From Paucibacter sediminis (lineage in GTDB: Bacteria; Pseudomonadota; Gammaproteobacteria; Burkholderiales; Burkholderiaceae_C): 64,000 nucleotides of DNA. A model generated the notes under the pieces. That model did no database searches. It saw only the letters and a program-made list of their open reading frames with translations, and was not told the DNA's origin. Below are positions 1 to 8,350 of the stretch, in pieces; within the stretch, counting starts at the first letter, position 1, and each line of letters starts with the position of its first letter. Location: assembly GCF_030254645.1 (NCBI RefSeq), contig NZ_CP116346.1, forward strand, positions 2,336,001-2,400,000, read 5' to 3'. The translations under genes and the position numbers were made by a program.

Positions 1-942
1 GCTGTTATGTTTGTCGAGCAGCCGGAAGGCGCGCGCGTAGTAGTCGGCGCCTTCCGGCTGCAGCTTGAGCGCCGCCTGGCGCGCCAGCTGGGCCCAGGCC
101 CAGGCGGCCAGGTCGTGCGGCAGCCTTGCCTCCCAGCGGTCCACCAGCTCGGCGGCCTGGGCGGTGTCGCTGGCGCTGATGCGCAGCAGCGCCAGGGTGG
201 TGATCTCGGCATGGGTGCGGCCCTGGGTCGAGGCCTTGCGCGCCAGGTAGCGCGCCGCGCTGTCCTGCAGCTCGGTGACATGCAGGGCCAGGCCCTTGGG
301 CAAGAGGGCACTGGCCTGCTTGATGGCGCGCGGGCGGTTCAGCTCGAAGCTCAGGCGCAGCTTGAGCCAGACATCCTCGGGCTTGAGCCGCCCGGCCTCC
401 AGCAGGGTGCTGGCGAGCAGCTGGCAGCCGTCGTCGCCATCCTTCTGGGCCAGCCAGGCCGCGCGTGCCGCGGCGCGCACATCGCGGCCGGCCAGGTGCT
501 CGGTGAGCAGGCCGTAGCAGGCCACCTCGCGGTCGTCGGCCATCTTGAAGCGCGGCAGCTCGCGCGCGAAATTGCCCCAGTCGCGGCGCCGGCCCAGCTC
601 CAGCAGCCAGTCGTTGCGCAAGCGGTCTTCCACATAGCTGCCGGGCCAGCGCGCATAGAAGCCCTCCAGATCGCCCTGGCTCAGCTCGGTGAGGCGCAGG
701 CCCAGGTCCCAGTAGTCGATCCAGGATGCAAGCGGGTACTGCTGCGCCTGCGCGACGGCGTTCACCGCCGCCAGGCGCTTCTTGTCCTTCAGGCGCAGGG
801 CCTCGCGCGCCTCGCCGATCAGCTCGGGCTTGGGCGGCGCAGCGTCTTGCGCGCGGGCGCCGCATGAAAGAAAACTCAGCCCGCAGGCCAGCGCGAGCGC
901 TGCGATGCGCGTCAGATTCCGTGCTCCATATACTGCCGACAA
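1..942 (-). CDS. slt: Lytic murein transglycosylase, Slt70-like (N-terminal part; runs off the left edge)
   Basis: The frame is open from position 942 to base 1, so only about 314 N-terminal residues are present and the catalytic SLT domain lies outside the window. I place the start at a TTG at 942, because no ATG or GTG fits in frame; it gives a signal peptide with a hydrophobic stretch and an ARA cleavage-like end near residue 30. The body is the alpha-helical repeat (U-shaped) region, including a SYVEDRLRNDWLLELGRR-type segment typical of periplasmic Slt70 enzymes that cut peptidoglycan to 1,6-anhydro products. It is divergent from the cyclo-ligase at 985. The family is quite certain; the start codon is not. 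Confidence 0.8.
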   Translation of the reverse strand, partial: MSAVYGARNLTRIAALALACGLSFLSCGARAQDAAPPKPELIGEAREALRLKDKKRLAAVNAVAQAQQYPLASWIDYWDLGLRLTELSQGDLEGFYARWPGSYVEDRLRNDWLLELGRRRDWGNFARELPRFKMADDREVACYGLLTEHLAGRDVRAAARAAWLAQKDGDDGCQLLASTLLEAGRLKPEDVWLKLRLSFELNRPRAIKQASALLPKGLALHVTELQDSAARYLARKASTQGRTHAEITTLALLRISASDTAQAAELVDRWEARLPHDLAAWAWAQLARQAALKLQPEGADYYARAFRLLDKHNS

Positions 943-984
943 GATTGTTCTCTCTCTGCTTTCTCTTTGCTGGATAAACCGCTG

Positions 985-1560
985 ATGCCGTCAGACCACG
1001 CCACCCTGCCGCACGAGCGCGCCGCGCTGCGCCGTCATTTGCTGGTCGCACGCGCGCAATGGTGGGCGAGCGCGGAGGCGCAAAAGGCGCAGGCCGCGCA
1101 GGCCGCTGCGCTGCGTGAACTGCTGGCTCAATTAGAGCCCCAATGCCTGGGTCTCTACTGGCCCTTCGAAGGGGAATTTAACGCAGCCGAGTTTGTGCAG
1201 TCGCAAGGCCTGGTCAAGCAATGCGGTCTGGCCCTGCCCTTCGCCCGCAAGGAGGGTCGGCAGATGGACTTTCGGCGCTGGCAGGGCGAGGCGCCCGCGC
1301 TGAAGGATGAGTGCGGCATTCCCAGCAGCGATGGCGCGGTGGTGGTGCCCGACGTGCTGCTGGTGCCCTGCGTGGGCTTCACCCGCGAGGGCTACCGGCT
1401 GGGCTATGGCGGCGGCTATTTCGACCGCTGGCTGGCCAGGCATCCGGGCGTCACCACCATCGGCCTTGGCTGGAGCGGCGGCGAGGCGGCCTTTGCGATC
1501 GAGGCGCATGACCAGCCCCTGACCGTGATCCTGACCGAGCGCGAGCTCGTGACGCCTTAG
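985..1560 (+). CDS. 5-formyltetrahydrofolate cyclo-ligase (first copy)
   Basis: About 191 residues, normal for the family. The enzyme converts 5-formyl-THF to 5,10-methenyl-THF using ATP, salvaging folate one-carbon units in the cytoplasm. The signature is the C-terminal glycine-rich loop GYGGGYFDRWLA around residue 145, preceded by DVLLVPCVGF. I chose ATG 985; an in-frame TTG at 967 is also possible. Only about 40 bp separate it from the divergent lytic transglycosylase. A second, clearly different member of the family starts at 3961, so this genome keeps two paralogues within 3 kb. Confidence 0.9.
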   Translation: MPSDHATLPHERAALRRHLLVARAQWWASAEAQKAQAAQAAALRELLAQLEPQCLGLYWPFEGEFNAAEFVQSQGLVKQCGLALPFARKEGRQMDFRRWQGEAPALKDECGIPSSDGAVVVPDVLLVPCVGFTREGYRLGYGGGYFDRWLARHPGVTTIGLGWSGGEAAFAIEAHDQPLTVILTERELVTP

Positions 1561-1566
1561 CTGCGG

Positions 1567-2562
1567 CTAGTCGTGCTCGCCCAGCCCGCCCTCGTCGCCA
1601 TGCTGCGTTTCGCCGATGTCGCGGCGCGATTGTGCGGCCTGGGCCTCGACCCAATGCGCGAACTGCACCACCTCGGGCCGGCTGCGGCCCTGGCGTGACA
1701 GCAGCAGCCAGTAGGCCGAGGGGCTGCTCATGCGCCCGGCCGGGCCGAAGGGCTCGACCAGCTCTCCGCGCTGCAGCGACTCGTACACCAGCGCCAGCCG
1801 CGCTAGCGCCACCGCCTGGCCCGAGAGCGCGGCCTGGATCTGCTGGTAGGTGAAGTTCAGGTACATCCAGCGCCGCGGCTGCAGCTCGGGCGCGCCATGC
1901 TCGGCCAGCCAGCGCCGCCAGCTCAGGTATTGGGCGGTGGGGCGCTGGTCGTCTTCCTCGGCCAGGCTGTGCTGGGCCAGGTCGCTGGGCTGGCGCAGCG
2001 GCGGCGCCAGGCCGCGGGCCGCCTGCTCCACCAGCCAGGGGCTGGCCACCGGCACCAGGGTTTCGCCAAACAGCCGCACCGCACCGGGTGGCACCTGGCC
2101 GGGCGCGCAATAGCGCAGCGCGAGGTCGATCTCGCTGTCGTCGATGTCGACGATCTGGTCCAGCGCCGAGACGCGGATGTCGATGTCGGCATGCGCGCGC
2201 TGGAAGGCTTCCAGGCGCGGCAGCAGCCACAGCGAGGCGAAGGAGGCGAAGGTGGTGACGTTGACGACGCGGCGCCCGCGCGACTGGCGGATCTGCCGCA
2301 CCGTGGCGTCCAGGCGCTCGATCATGCTCACCACCTGGGTGCGCAGTAGCGCGCCGTCGGTGCTCAGCTCGACATGGCGGGTGCCGCGCAGGAACAGGGT
2401 GCAGCCGATCTCGTCCTCCAGGCTGCGGATCTGGCGGCTGATGGCCGACTGCGTGAGATGCAGCTCCTCGGCCGCCGCGCGGAAGCTGAGCAGCCTGGCC
2501 ACCGCCTCGAAGGCGCGCAGGGGGCCGATGGCGAGGGGGCGATGGCGCGGCGCGTTATTCAT
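1567..2562 (-). CDS. LysR-family transcriptional regulator, GcvA-like
   Basis: 331 residues. The N-terminal winged helix-turn-helix (about residues 14–72) has the LysR pattern LRAFEAVARLLSFRAAAEEL followed by HLTQSAISRQIRSLEDEIG. The rest is a type-2 periplasmic-binding-like effector domain. The layout resembles the GcvA subgroup. It is divergent from the DUF2917 and cupin genes starting at 2671, with about 110 bp between the starts, so these are natural candidate targets. The effector is unknown. It ends 7 bp from the convergent cyclo-ligase. Confidence 0.88.
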   Translation of the reverse strand: MNNAPRHRPLAIGPLRAFEAVARLLSFRAAAEELHLTQSAISRQIRSLEDEIGCTLFLRGTRHVELSTDGALLRTQVVSMIERLDATVRQIRQSRGRRVVNVTTFASFASLWLLPRLEAFQRAHADIDIRVSALDQIVDIDDSEIDLALRYCAPGQVPPGAVRLFGETLVPVASPWLVEQAARGLAPPLRQPSDLAQHSLAEEDDQRPTAQYLSWRRWLAEHGAPELQPRRWMYLNFTYQQIQAALSGQAVALARLALVYESLQRGELVEPFGPAGRMSSPSAYWLLLSRQGRSRPEVVQFAHWVEAQAAQSRRDIGETQHGDEGGLGEHD

Positions 2563-2670
2563 GCGCGAATGGTATCAATCCGGGGCGTGCAACTCATTGG
2601 ACCGGATTCCGGGTAGTCCCTAGTATTGCCCCATGCCCGCCGAGTGCGGCGGGCGGATCAGGAGGACACC

Positions 2671-3033
2671 ATGTCTTTGGCTCAACGCTCATCAATCGAT
2701 GCATTCCACCCCGCCTATGCCGGCACCGCCTGGGAGCTGGGCCAGGGCCAGGCCCTGAGCCTGCCGATCGGGCCGGGCGCACGCGAGTTGCGCGTGCTGG
2801 AGGGGCGCGTCTGGCTGACCCGCAGCGGCCGTGCCGACCGGCCGGCCCAGGACGTCTGGCTGGCCGCCGGCGAGGCCATCATCCTCGGCTCCGGCGAGCA
2901 GGTGGTGCTGGAATCCTGGCCCAGCGCGCGCTTCCAGCTGCTGGTGCCGCCGCTGGCCTGCCCGGAAGCCTGGAGCCAGCTGAAGGCCAAGCGCGCGGCG
3001 CGCCCGGCCAGCTCGGCCCTGGCAGCGGCCTGA
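2671..3033 (+). CDS. DUF2917-domain protein
   Basis: 120 residues. A strong Shine-Dalgarno AGGAGG at 2660–2665 fixes the start at ATG 2671 rather than the upstream in-frame TTG. The core (RELRVLEGRVWLTRSG, then DVWLAAGEAIIL) is the short beta-rich, cupin-like fold of the DUF2917 family, common in Burkholderiales next to LysR regulators. No catalytic residues are apparent and the function is unknown. It is followed after 3 bp by another cupin gene, so the two probably form one unit controlled by the divergent LysR regulator. Confidence 0.75.
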   Translation: MSLAQRSSIDAFHPAYAGTAWELGQGQALSLPIGPGARELRVLEGRVWLTRSGRADRPAQDVWLAAGEAIILGSGEQVVLESWPSARFQLLVPPLACPEAWSQLKAKRAARPASSALAAA

Positions 3034-3036
3034 ACC

Positions 3037-3504
3037 ATGGCCGGCCCGCTGTTGAAGGCGGCGGACATTGCCGCCATGGCGGGTCAAGCCAAGACCCATC
3101 TGCTGAACGCCAACGCGGTGCGCGTCGCCAAGTCGCTGGGCGGCGCCACCGGCATGACGACGCTGGGTTTCCATGTGATGACGCTGGCGCCCGGCCGCGA
3201 GGCCGCCGAGTACCACCGCCATCTCTATGAGGAGCAGTGCTTCTACATCCTGTCGGGGCGGGGCACGGCCATCATCGACGAGCAGGCCCATGCCGTCGAG
3301 GCGGGGGACTTTCTCGGCTTCGCGAAGAATGGCGCGGCGCATACGCTGCTGAACACGGGGGCGGAGCCGCTGGTGTTCATCGCCGCCAGAACGAACCTGG
3401 AGCAGGATGTCTGCGACTACCCGCGCCAGCGCAAGCGGCTCTACATGAATGGCGCCGAAGAGGCGCTGGTGGACTTCGATCAGCTGCGCGTCGAGCGGCC
3501 CTAA
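3037..3504 (+). CDS. Small cupin-domain protein
   Basis: 155 residues with a single cupin_2 barrel. The two cupin motifs are visible: a metal-site-like EYHRHLYEEQCFYILSGRG around residue 50–70 and GDFLGFAKNGAAHTL around residue 90–105. His residues in both suggest a bound metal ion. It may be an isomerase, dioxygenase or sugar-binding protein; the substrate cannot be read from the sequence. The gene starts 3 bp after the DUF2917 gene and its stop overlaps the convergent TfoX-like gene by 4 bp. Confidence 0.75.
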   Translation: MAGPLLKAADIAAMAGQAKTHLLNANAVRVAKSLGGATGMTTLGFHVMTLAPGREAAEYHRHLYEEQCFYILSGRGTAIIDEQAHAVEAGDFLGFAKNGAAHTLLNTGAEPLVFIAARTNLEQDVCDYPRQRKRLYMNGAEEALVDFDQLRVERP

Positions 3505-3866
3505 GCCTTGCCGCGGCGCGGCGCCGGTTTGCTGCCCTTCGCCGCGCGGGCGCGCAGCGCCGCCGCCAAGGCCAGGCGTGCCCAGGGCTGCATCAGCGCG
3601 GGCGATTCCATCGCCTCTTCCGGCGCGGCGTAATAGGCCATCGTCATGACCTGGCCCTGCTTGTCGTAGCGGAAGGGCGCGCAGCCGGCCTGCTGGAAGG
3701 CCGGGATGGTCTCGGCATCGGCCTTCAGCCAGAGCTGCTCGAAGGCAATGATGGCGATGAAGATCTCGTCCGCATAAATGCCATAGCCGCCGAACATGCG
3801 GCGGCTGCGCAGCGCACCCAGGGGCGCCAGCAATTCCAGGCTGTGGGCCAGCAGTTCCTTGGACAT
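3501..3866 (-). CDS. TfoX/Sxy N-terminal-domain protein (first copy)
   Basis: 121 residues, matching the stand-alone TfoX N-terminal domain: RSRRMFGGYGIYADEIFIAII near residue 20–40, then a conserved LWLKAD and a hydrophobic core. Full-length TfoX/Sxy activates competence genes with CRP in gammaproteobacteria, but single-domain versions like this are of unknown function. The C-terminus is basic (PAPRRGKA). It is convergent with the cupin gene, overlapping by 4 bp. A second single-domain member lies at 48867. Confidence 0.75.
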   Translation of the reverse strand: MSKELLAHSLELLAPLGALRSRRMFGGYGIYADEIFIAIIAFEQLWLKADAETIPAFQQAGCAPFRYDKQGQVMTMAYYAAPEEAMESPALMQPWARLALAAALRARAAKGSKPAPRRGKA

Positions 3867-3960
3867 GGCGCAACTATAGGTGGTGGCTTAGGCAAACCCG
3901 CAAGTCACAAGACCTGACCCTCGCGCACAATCACGGCAGCCAGCCTTGGGAGACTCTCGC

Positions 3961-4533
3961 GTGGATGTAGCCAATGACCGTGCCGCCCTGCGCCACAAAC
4001 TGATTGCCGACCGCTTGGCCCTGCCCGGGCGGCTGGAGCTGGCCGAGGAGCTGCAGCGTGTGCTGCGCGTCTGGCTGGTGCGGCGGCGCGAGCTGACCAT
4101 CGGCGCTTACTGGCCCATCAAGGGCGAGTTCGACCCGTTGCCGGCGCTGTACCGCTGGGCCGAGGCCAACCCGGTGCGGCGCATCGGCCTGCCGGTGGTG
4201 GACAAGGAGCATGGCACGCTGCGCTTCCATGTCTGGTATCCGGGCTGCCCGATGGAGGAAGACGCCTACGGCATTCCCAAGCCCAAGGACACCGAGGTCT
4301 TCGAGCCGCAGCTGCTGGTGGTGCCCTGCGTGGGCTACGGGCCCTGCGGCCTGCGCCTGGGCTATGGCGGTGGCTTCATGGACCGCACCCTCGCCAGCCT
4401 GCAGCCGCGCCCCGCCACCGCCGGCGTGGGCTATGCGCATGGTTTTCTGCCCCTGCTGAAGGCCGAGCCGCACGACATGCCGCTGGACGCCATGCTCACC
4501 GAGGAGGGGGTGGTGTGGGACAAGGAGGGCTGA
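3961..4533 (+). CDS. 5-formyltetrahydrofolate cyclo-ligase-like protein (second copy)
   Basis: 190 residues from a GTG at 3961 with GGGAG about eight bases upstream; an in-frame TTG at 3946 is the alternative. The signature LGYGGGFMDRTLA and the LLVVPCVGY strand mark the cyclo-ligase family. It is clearly diverged from the copy at 985: the glycine loop reads GGGFMDR instead of GGGYFDR and the N-terminal half is different. It may be a true isozyme or have drifted to another formyl-folate or thiamine-related substrate. The sequence alone does not decide. Confidence 0.8.
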   Translation: MDVANDRAALRHKLIADRLALPGRLELAEELQRVLRVWLVRRRELTIGAYWPIKGEFDPLPALYRWAEANPVRRIGLPVVDKEHGTLRFHVWYPGCPMEEDAYGIPKPKDTEVFEPQLLVVPCVGYGPCGLRLGYGGGFMDRTLASLQPRPATAGVGYAHGFLPLLKAEPHDMPLDAMLTEEGVVWDKEG

Positions 4534-4643
4534 GTCGGGACCAAGGCCGGCAACTGCTTGCCGGCCGACGCCCGACGAAGGCCTGGACGCCTGTCAGCGG
4601 CCGGGCTGAGGCCGGCGGGCGGCCGGGCTGAGAGAATGCGGCG

Positions 4644-5978
4644 ATGAACAGTGCCGCCTACGCCCACCACCTCGCCAGCCTGCAGCAGCGCGCCGAAGAC
4701 GCGCTGGCGCGCTGCGGTTTCGATGCCCTGCTGATCGCCTCCGGCATCGAGAAATACGCCTTCCTGGACGACCGGCCCTATCTGTTTGCGCCCAATCCGC
4801 ATTTCAAGCATTGGCTGCCGCTGACCCAGCACCCCAACAGCTGGCTGCTGATACGCCCGGGGCAGCAGAAGCCCCTGCTGGTCTACTACCAGCCCGACGA
4901 CTACTGGCATGTGCCGCCGTCGGCGCCCAGCGGCTTCTGGGTCGAGCATTTCGAGATCCGCATCATCAGCACGCCGGACGAGGCGCGCCAGCACCTGCCC
5001 CTGCAGCTGGCGGCGGCCGGCCGCCTGGCCATCATCGGCGAGGCGGATGCCGCGCTGGAGGGCCTGGTGCCCAACAACCCGGCCGCCCTGCTGAACCTGC
5101 TGCACTACGCGCGCGGCTGCAAGACCGAGTACGAACTGACGCAGATGCGCGCGGCCTCGGCGCGGGCGGTGCGCGCCCATGTGGCGGCGCGCCAGGCCTT
5201 TCTGGCCGGCGCTTCCGAGGCGCAGATCCATGCCGCCTACCTGGCGGCCAGCGGCCATACCGATCGCGACCTGCCCTACGGCAATATCGTCGCGCTCAAC
5301 GAGCATGGCGCGGTGCTGCACTACCAGTATCAAGACCTGACTCCACCGACGCAGTCGCGCTCGCTGCTGATCGACGCCGGCGCCCAGGTGGCCGGCTACG
5401 CGGCCGACATCACGCGCAGCTGGAGTGCCGGTGATGCAGATTTCGATGCCTTGCTGGCGGCGATGGAGTCCGCCCAGCTTGCCCTGGTGGGCGAGGTGCG
5501 CGCCGGCGTGGACTATCGCGACATCCACCTCAGCACCCATGCGCGCATCGCCAGCATCCTGAAGACCCTGGGCATCGTGAAGGCGATGAGTGAGGAGGCC
5601 ATGCTGGCCGAGCGCATCACTTCCACCTTCATGCCGCATGGCATCGGCCATCTGCTGGGCCTGCAGGTGCACGATGTGGGTGGCTTCATGGCCGATGAAA
5701 CCGGCGCGCTGGCGCCCAAGCCCGAGGGCCACCCCTATCTGCGCCTGACGCGCACGCTGCAGCCCGGCATGGCGGTGACGATCGAGCCCGGGCTCTACTT
5801 CATACCCACCCTGCTCAAGGCCCTGCGCGCCGGCCCGCACGCGGGCGCGGTGAACTGGGGCCTGGTGGAGCACCTGAGCCGGTATGGCGGCGTGCGCATC
5901 GAGGACGACGTGGTGTGCCGCGCCGCGGGTGCGCCGCCGGAGAACCTGACGCGGGATGCGTTCGCGGCGCTAGGCTGA
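4644..5978 (+). CDS. pepQ: Xaa-Pro dipeptidase (peptidase family M24), PepQ-like
   Basis: 444 residues, the usual PepQ length. It hydrolyses dipeptides with C-terminal proline. The C-terminal pita-bread domain shows the two-metal ligands in order: Asp in LLIDAGAQVAGYAADITRSW (two Asp, near 246 and 257), His in FMPHGIGHLLGLQVHDVGG, Glu in TIEPGLYFIP, and the last Glu in GGVRIEDDV. The N-terminal half is the creatinase-like domain. It stands alone between the second cyclo-ligase and a convergent AhpD-like gene. Confidence 0.92.
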   Translation: MNSAAYAHHLASLQQRAEDALARCGFDALLIASGIEKYAFLDDRPYLFAPNPHFKHWLPLTQHPNSWLLIRPGQQKPLLVYYQPDDYWHVPPSAPSGFWVEHFEIRIISTPDEARQHLPLQLAAAGRLAIIGEADAALEGLVPNNPAALLNLLHYARGCKTEYELTQMRAASARAVRAHVAARQAFLAGASEAQIHAAYLAASGHTDRDLPYGNIVALNEHGAVLHYQYQDLTPPTQSRSLLIDAGAQVAGYAADITRSWSAGDADFDALLAAMESAQLALVGEVRAGVDYRDIHLSTHARIASILKTLGIVKAMSEEAMLAERITSTFMPHGIGHLLGLQVHDVGGFMADETGALAPKPEGHPYLRLTRTLQPGMAVTIEPGLYFIPTLLKALRAGPHAGAVNWGLVEHLSRYGGVRIEDDVVCRAAGAPPENLTRDAFAALG

Positions 5979-5981
5979 GCA

Positions 5982-6566
5982 TCAAGCGCCGCGCCCCAGG
6001 GAATAGAACTCGTCATTGGGGCGCATGCTCGTGACGTTGGCCATGCGGTTGGACATGCCGAAAAAGGCGGCAATGCCGGCGATGTCCCACGCGTCAGCCA
6101 TGTCGAAACCATGGCGCTGCAGTGTCTCGAAGTCGTCGTCGCCCACGGCGTACGCTTCGGCAGACACCTTCATCGCGAAGTCCAGCATGACCATCTGGCG
6201 CGGCGTGATGTCGGCCTTGCGGTAGTTGATGGCGACTTGGTCAGCGACCAGCGGATTCTTGGCCCGGATGCGCAGGATGGCACCGTGCGCGACCACGCAG
6301 TATTGGCACTGGTTCGCGTTGCTCGTGGCCACCACGATCATTTCGCGCTCGGCCTTGGTCAAGTTGCCCTTCTTCTCCATCAAGGCGTCGTGATAGGCAA
6401 AGAACGCGCGGAACTCATCCGGCCGGTGCGCGAGAACGAGGAAAACGTTCGGCACGAAGCCGGACTTCTCCTGGACGGCGAGGATGCGCGTGCGAATGTC
6501 TTCGGGCAGATCCTTGATCTCAGGGACTGGGAAACGGCTGATCTTGAATGGCGTAGCGGTGGACAT
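5982..6566 (-). CDS. AhpD-like / carboxymuconolactone decarboxylase-family peroxidase-related protein
   Basis: 194 residues from ATG 6566, which has GGAG just upstream; the frame is open further 5' but that part is low-complexity and arginine-rich. The family signature is present: E-x-M-I-V-V-ATSNANQCQYCVVAHGAILR, giving the CxxC plus His of AhpD-type alkylhydroperoxide reductases and their relatives. It is probably a cytoplasmic thiol oxidoreductase of the peroxidase-related group. It is convergent with pepQ and has no obvious operon partner. Confidence 0.82.
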   Translation of the reverse strand: MSTATPFKISRFPVPEIKDLPEDIRTRILAVQEKSGFVPNVFLVLAHRPDEFRAFFAYHDALMEKKGNLTKAEREMIVVATSNANQCQYCVVAHGAILRIRAKNPLVADQVAINYRKADITPRQMVMLDFAMKVSAEAYAVGDDDFETLQRHGFDMADAWDIAGIAAFFGMSNRMANVTSMRPNDEFYSLGRGA

Positions 6567-6711
6567 GGAGGCTCCTGGGCGAGGGCGGGGAGAAGAACTC
6601 ACCGGCTGCGTTGTGACAGGCAAGGCATGGCGATGTACGAAGTACCGTGACGCTACACCAAGGCGACGCCACGCAGCATCGCCAGCCCGCACCCGGCCTG
6701 GAGCCGCCATG

Positions 6712-6744
6712 AAAAAAGCCGCCAAGCCCTTGCGGGCCGGCGGC
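6712..6744 (-). terminator. Rho-independent terminator after ompW
   Basis: On the minus strand the 6-bp outer arms (GCCGCC at 6744–6739 and GGCGGC at 6723–6718) enclose a second GGCCC/GGGCT pairing, followed by six Ts. It begins about 25 bp after the OmpW stop codon, so it ends that transcript. Confidence 0.85.
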
Positions 6745-6768
6745 CTTGTCGTCAGGCGACGTGCTTGA

Positions 6769-7383
6769 TCAGAAGCGCATGCCCAGGCCCACGCCCACCA
6801 GCAGCGGGTCGACCTTGAACTTGCCGACTTCGGTGCCGCTGGAGTAGACCTTGGTGCCGATCTGCACCTTCTTCACGTCCACGTTCAGGTACAGGTTCTT
6901 GGACAGCTCGATGTCGGCACCGATCTGGGCCGAGAGGCCGAAGCTGTTGTGCTTGATGCTGGGATGCAGGGCGGTCTCGACCGCGGGGGCGAACTTCACC
7001 GACGAGAAGTTGGTGTAGTTCAGGCCAACGCCCACATAGGGACGGAAGCTGGCGGCGGGGGCGAAGTGGTACTGCAGGCTCAGCGTGGGCGGCAGATGCT
7101 TGAGCGAACCGATTTCGGCGCCGCCGGCCTTCAGGGTGTGCTTTTGCGGATAGGTCAGGATCAGCTCGGCCGCGATATTGGGCGAGAAGAAGTAGCTGAT
7201 GTCCACCTCGGGGATGGCCTTGTTGTTGATCGTCAGACCCAGGCCGGTCGTGTCCTTGTTGGCCGAGTCGATGTTGACGACGCGGGCGCGCACCAGCCAG
7301 GGGCCTTCAGCCTGCGCCTGAGCAGCAAAGCTGGCGGCGGCGAGGGCAACAGCGGCGAAGGTGCTTGCAATCTTTCCCATCAT
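6769..7383 (-). CDS. ompW: OmpW-family outer-membrane protein
   Basis: 204 residues. The signal peptide MMGKIASTFAAVALAAASFAAQAQA is clear, and the chain ends in a phenylalanine (LGMRF), as BAM-assembled barrels do. OmpW features are the early region EVDISYFFSPNIAAELILTYPQKHTL, then LPPTLSLQYHF and RPYVGVGLNYTNF. OmpW forms an eight-stranded barrel with a hydrophobic channel. AAGGAG at 7392–7397 supports this start. It is a single-gene unit with its own terminator. Confidence 0.92.
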   Translation of the reverse strand: MMGKIASTFAAVALAAASFAAQAQAEGPWLVRARVVNIDSANKDTTGLGLTINNKAIPEVDISYFFSPNIAAELILTYPQKHTLKAGGAEIGSLKHLPPTLSLQYHFAPAASFRPYVGVGLNYTNFSSVKFAPAVETALHPSIKHNSFGLSAQIGADIELSKNLYLNVDVKKVQIGTKVYSSGTEVGKFKVDPLLVGVGLGMRF

Positions 7384-7471
7384 TCCAATAACTCCTTGTT
7401 TGCCGGGACCAATCCCGATGAAGCCATTGGACGCAGATCGATCGGGTTAACCCTTGATCTGACGCAAGTGC

Positions 7472-7497
7472 AAAAAAGCCCTCGTCATGAGGGCTTG
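7472..7497 (-). terminator. Rho-independent terminator after metF
   Basis: On the minus strand AGCCCTC and GAGGGCT pair across a short ATGAC loop and are followed by six Ts. It lies about 25 bp beyond the metF stop and closes the ahcY–tlyA–metF unit. Confidence 0.88.
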
Positions 7498-7522
7498 GTG
7501 GTTTTGCGTTGCCTCAAGAAAC

Positions 7523-8350
7523 TCAGCCGAGACCGAGGCGTTTGCACAACTCCAGCGTCAGCGCCGACTGGTTGAGCGTATAGAAGTGGATGCCCGGCAC
7601 GCCATCGGCGATCAGGCGTTCGCACACGCGCGTCATCACGTCCAGCCCAAAGGCGCGGATGGAGGCGGCGTCGTCCATATAGCCCTCCATCTTCAGCGCC
7701 ACCCAGCGCGGGATCTCGATGCCGTCGCGCGCCGCGAACTGGGCGATGCGCGCGTAGTTGTGGAAGGGCATGATGCCCGGCACGATGGGGGCATCCACGC
7801 CCAGCTTGCGCACCTCGTCCACGAAGTTGAAGTAGGCGTCGGGGTTGAAGAAGAACTGGGTGATGGCCTCGTCGGCGCCGGCACGCATCTTGTCGGCGAA
7901 GTGCTGCAGGTCGCGGGCGGCATAGCGCTGCTGCGGGTGGTACTCGGGATAGGCCGCCACCTCGATCTTCCAGTCCGCCCCCTGCGTTTCGCGGATGAAG
8001 CGCACCAGCTCGGCCGCATAGCGGAACTCGCCCGCGGTGGCCGTGCCGCTGGGCAGATCGCCGCGCAGCGCCACCACGCGGCGGATGTTCTGCGCGCGGT
8101 AGGTGGCCAAAATCTCTGCGATGTTCTCGCGCGTGGAACCCACGCAGGAGAGATGCGGCGCGGCCTCATAGCCCATCGCCGCGATCTCGCTCACGGTGGC
8201 CAGGGTCTTCTCGCGGGTGGAGCCACCGGCGCCGTAGGTGACGCTGAAGTACTGCGGCTTCAGCACGCTCAGCTCCTGCACCACGGTCTTGAGCTTCTCC
8301 GCCCCCACGGGGGTGTTGGGCGGGAAGAATTCGAAACTCACCGCTGTCAT
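7523..8350 (-). CDS. metF: 5,10-methylenetetrahydrofolate reductase
   Basis: 275 residues from ATG 8350. The enzyme reduces methylene-THF to methyl-THF with FAD, supplying the methyl group for methionine synthesis. Family motifs are SFEFFPPNTP at the N-terminus, FSVTYGAGGS, the VVALRGDLP strand, EVAAYPEYHP, and FFFNPDAYFNFVD. The start overlaps the tlyA stop by 4 bp (ATGA), so the two are probably translationally coupled. With ahcY upstream and the SAH riboswitch ahead, this forms a methyl-cycle operon. Confidence 0.95.
   Translation of the reverse strand: MTAVSFEFFPPNTPVGAEKLKTVVQELSVLKPQYFSVTYGAGGSTREKTLATVSEIAAMGYEAAPHLSCVGSTRENIAEILATYRAQNIRRVVALRGDLPSGTATAGEFRYAAELVRFIRETQGADWKIEVAAYPEYHPQQRYAARDLQHFADKMRAGADEAITQFFFNPDAYFNFVDEVRKLGVDAPIVPGIMPFHNYARIAQFAARDGIEIPRWVALKMEGYMDDAASIRAFGLDVMTRVCERLIADGVPGIHFYTLNQSALTLELCKRLGLG

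Noticed and set aside
5-1051. A 348-codon minus-strand frame at the left edge
   Set aside because: Another minus-strand frame encodes a convincing Slt70-like protein with signal peptide over the same bases.
3867-4643. 6S RNA near the cyclo-ligase gene
   Set aside because: The flanking gaps (about 94 and 110 bp) are too short for a 6S RNA and no such fold was seen.
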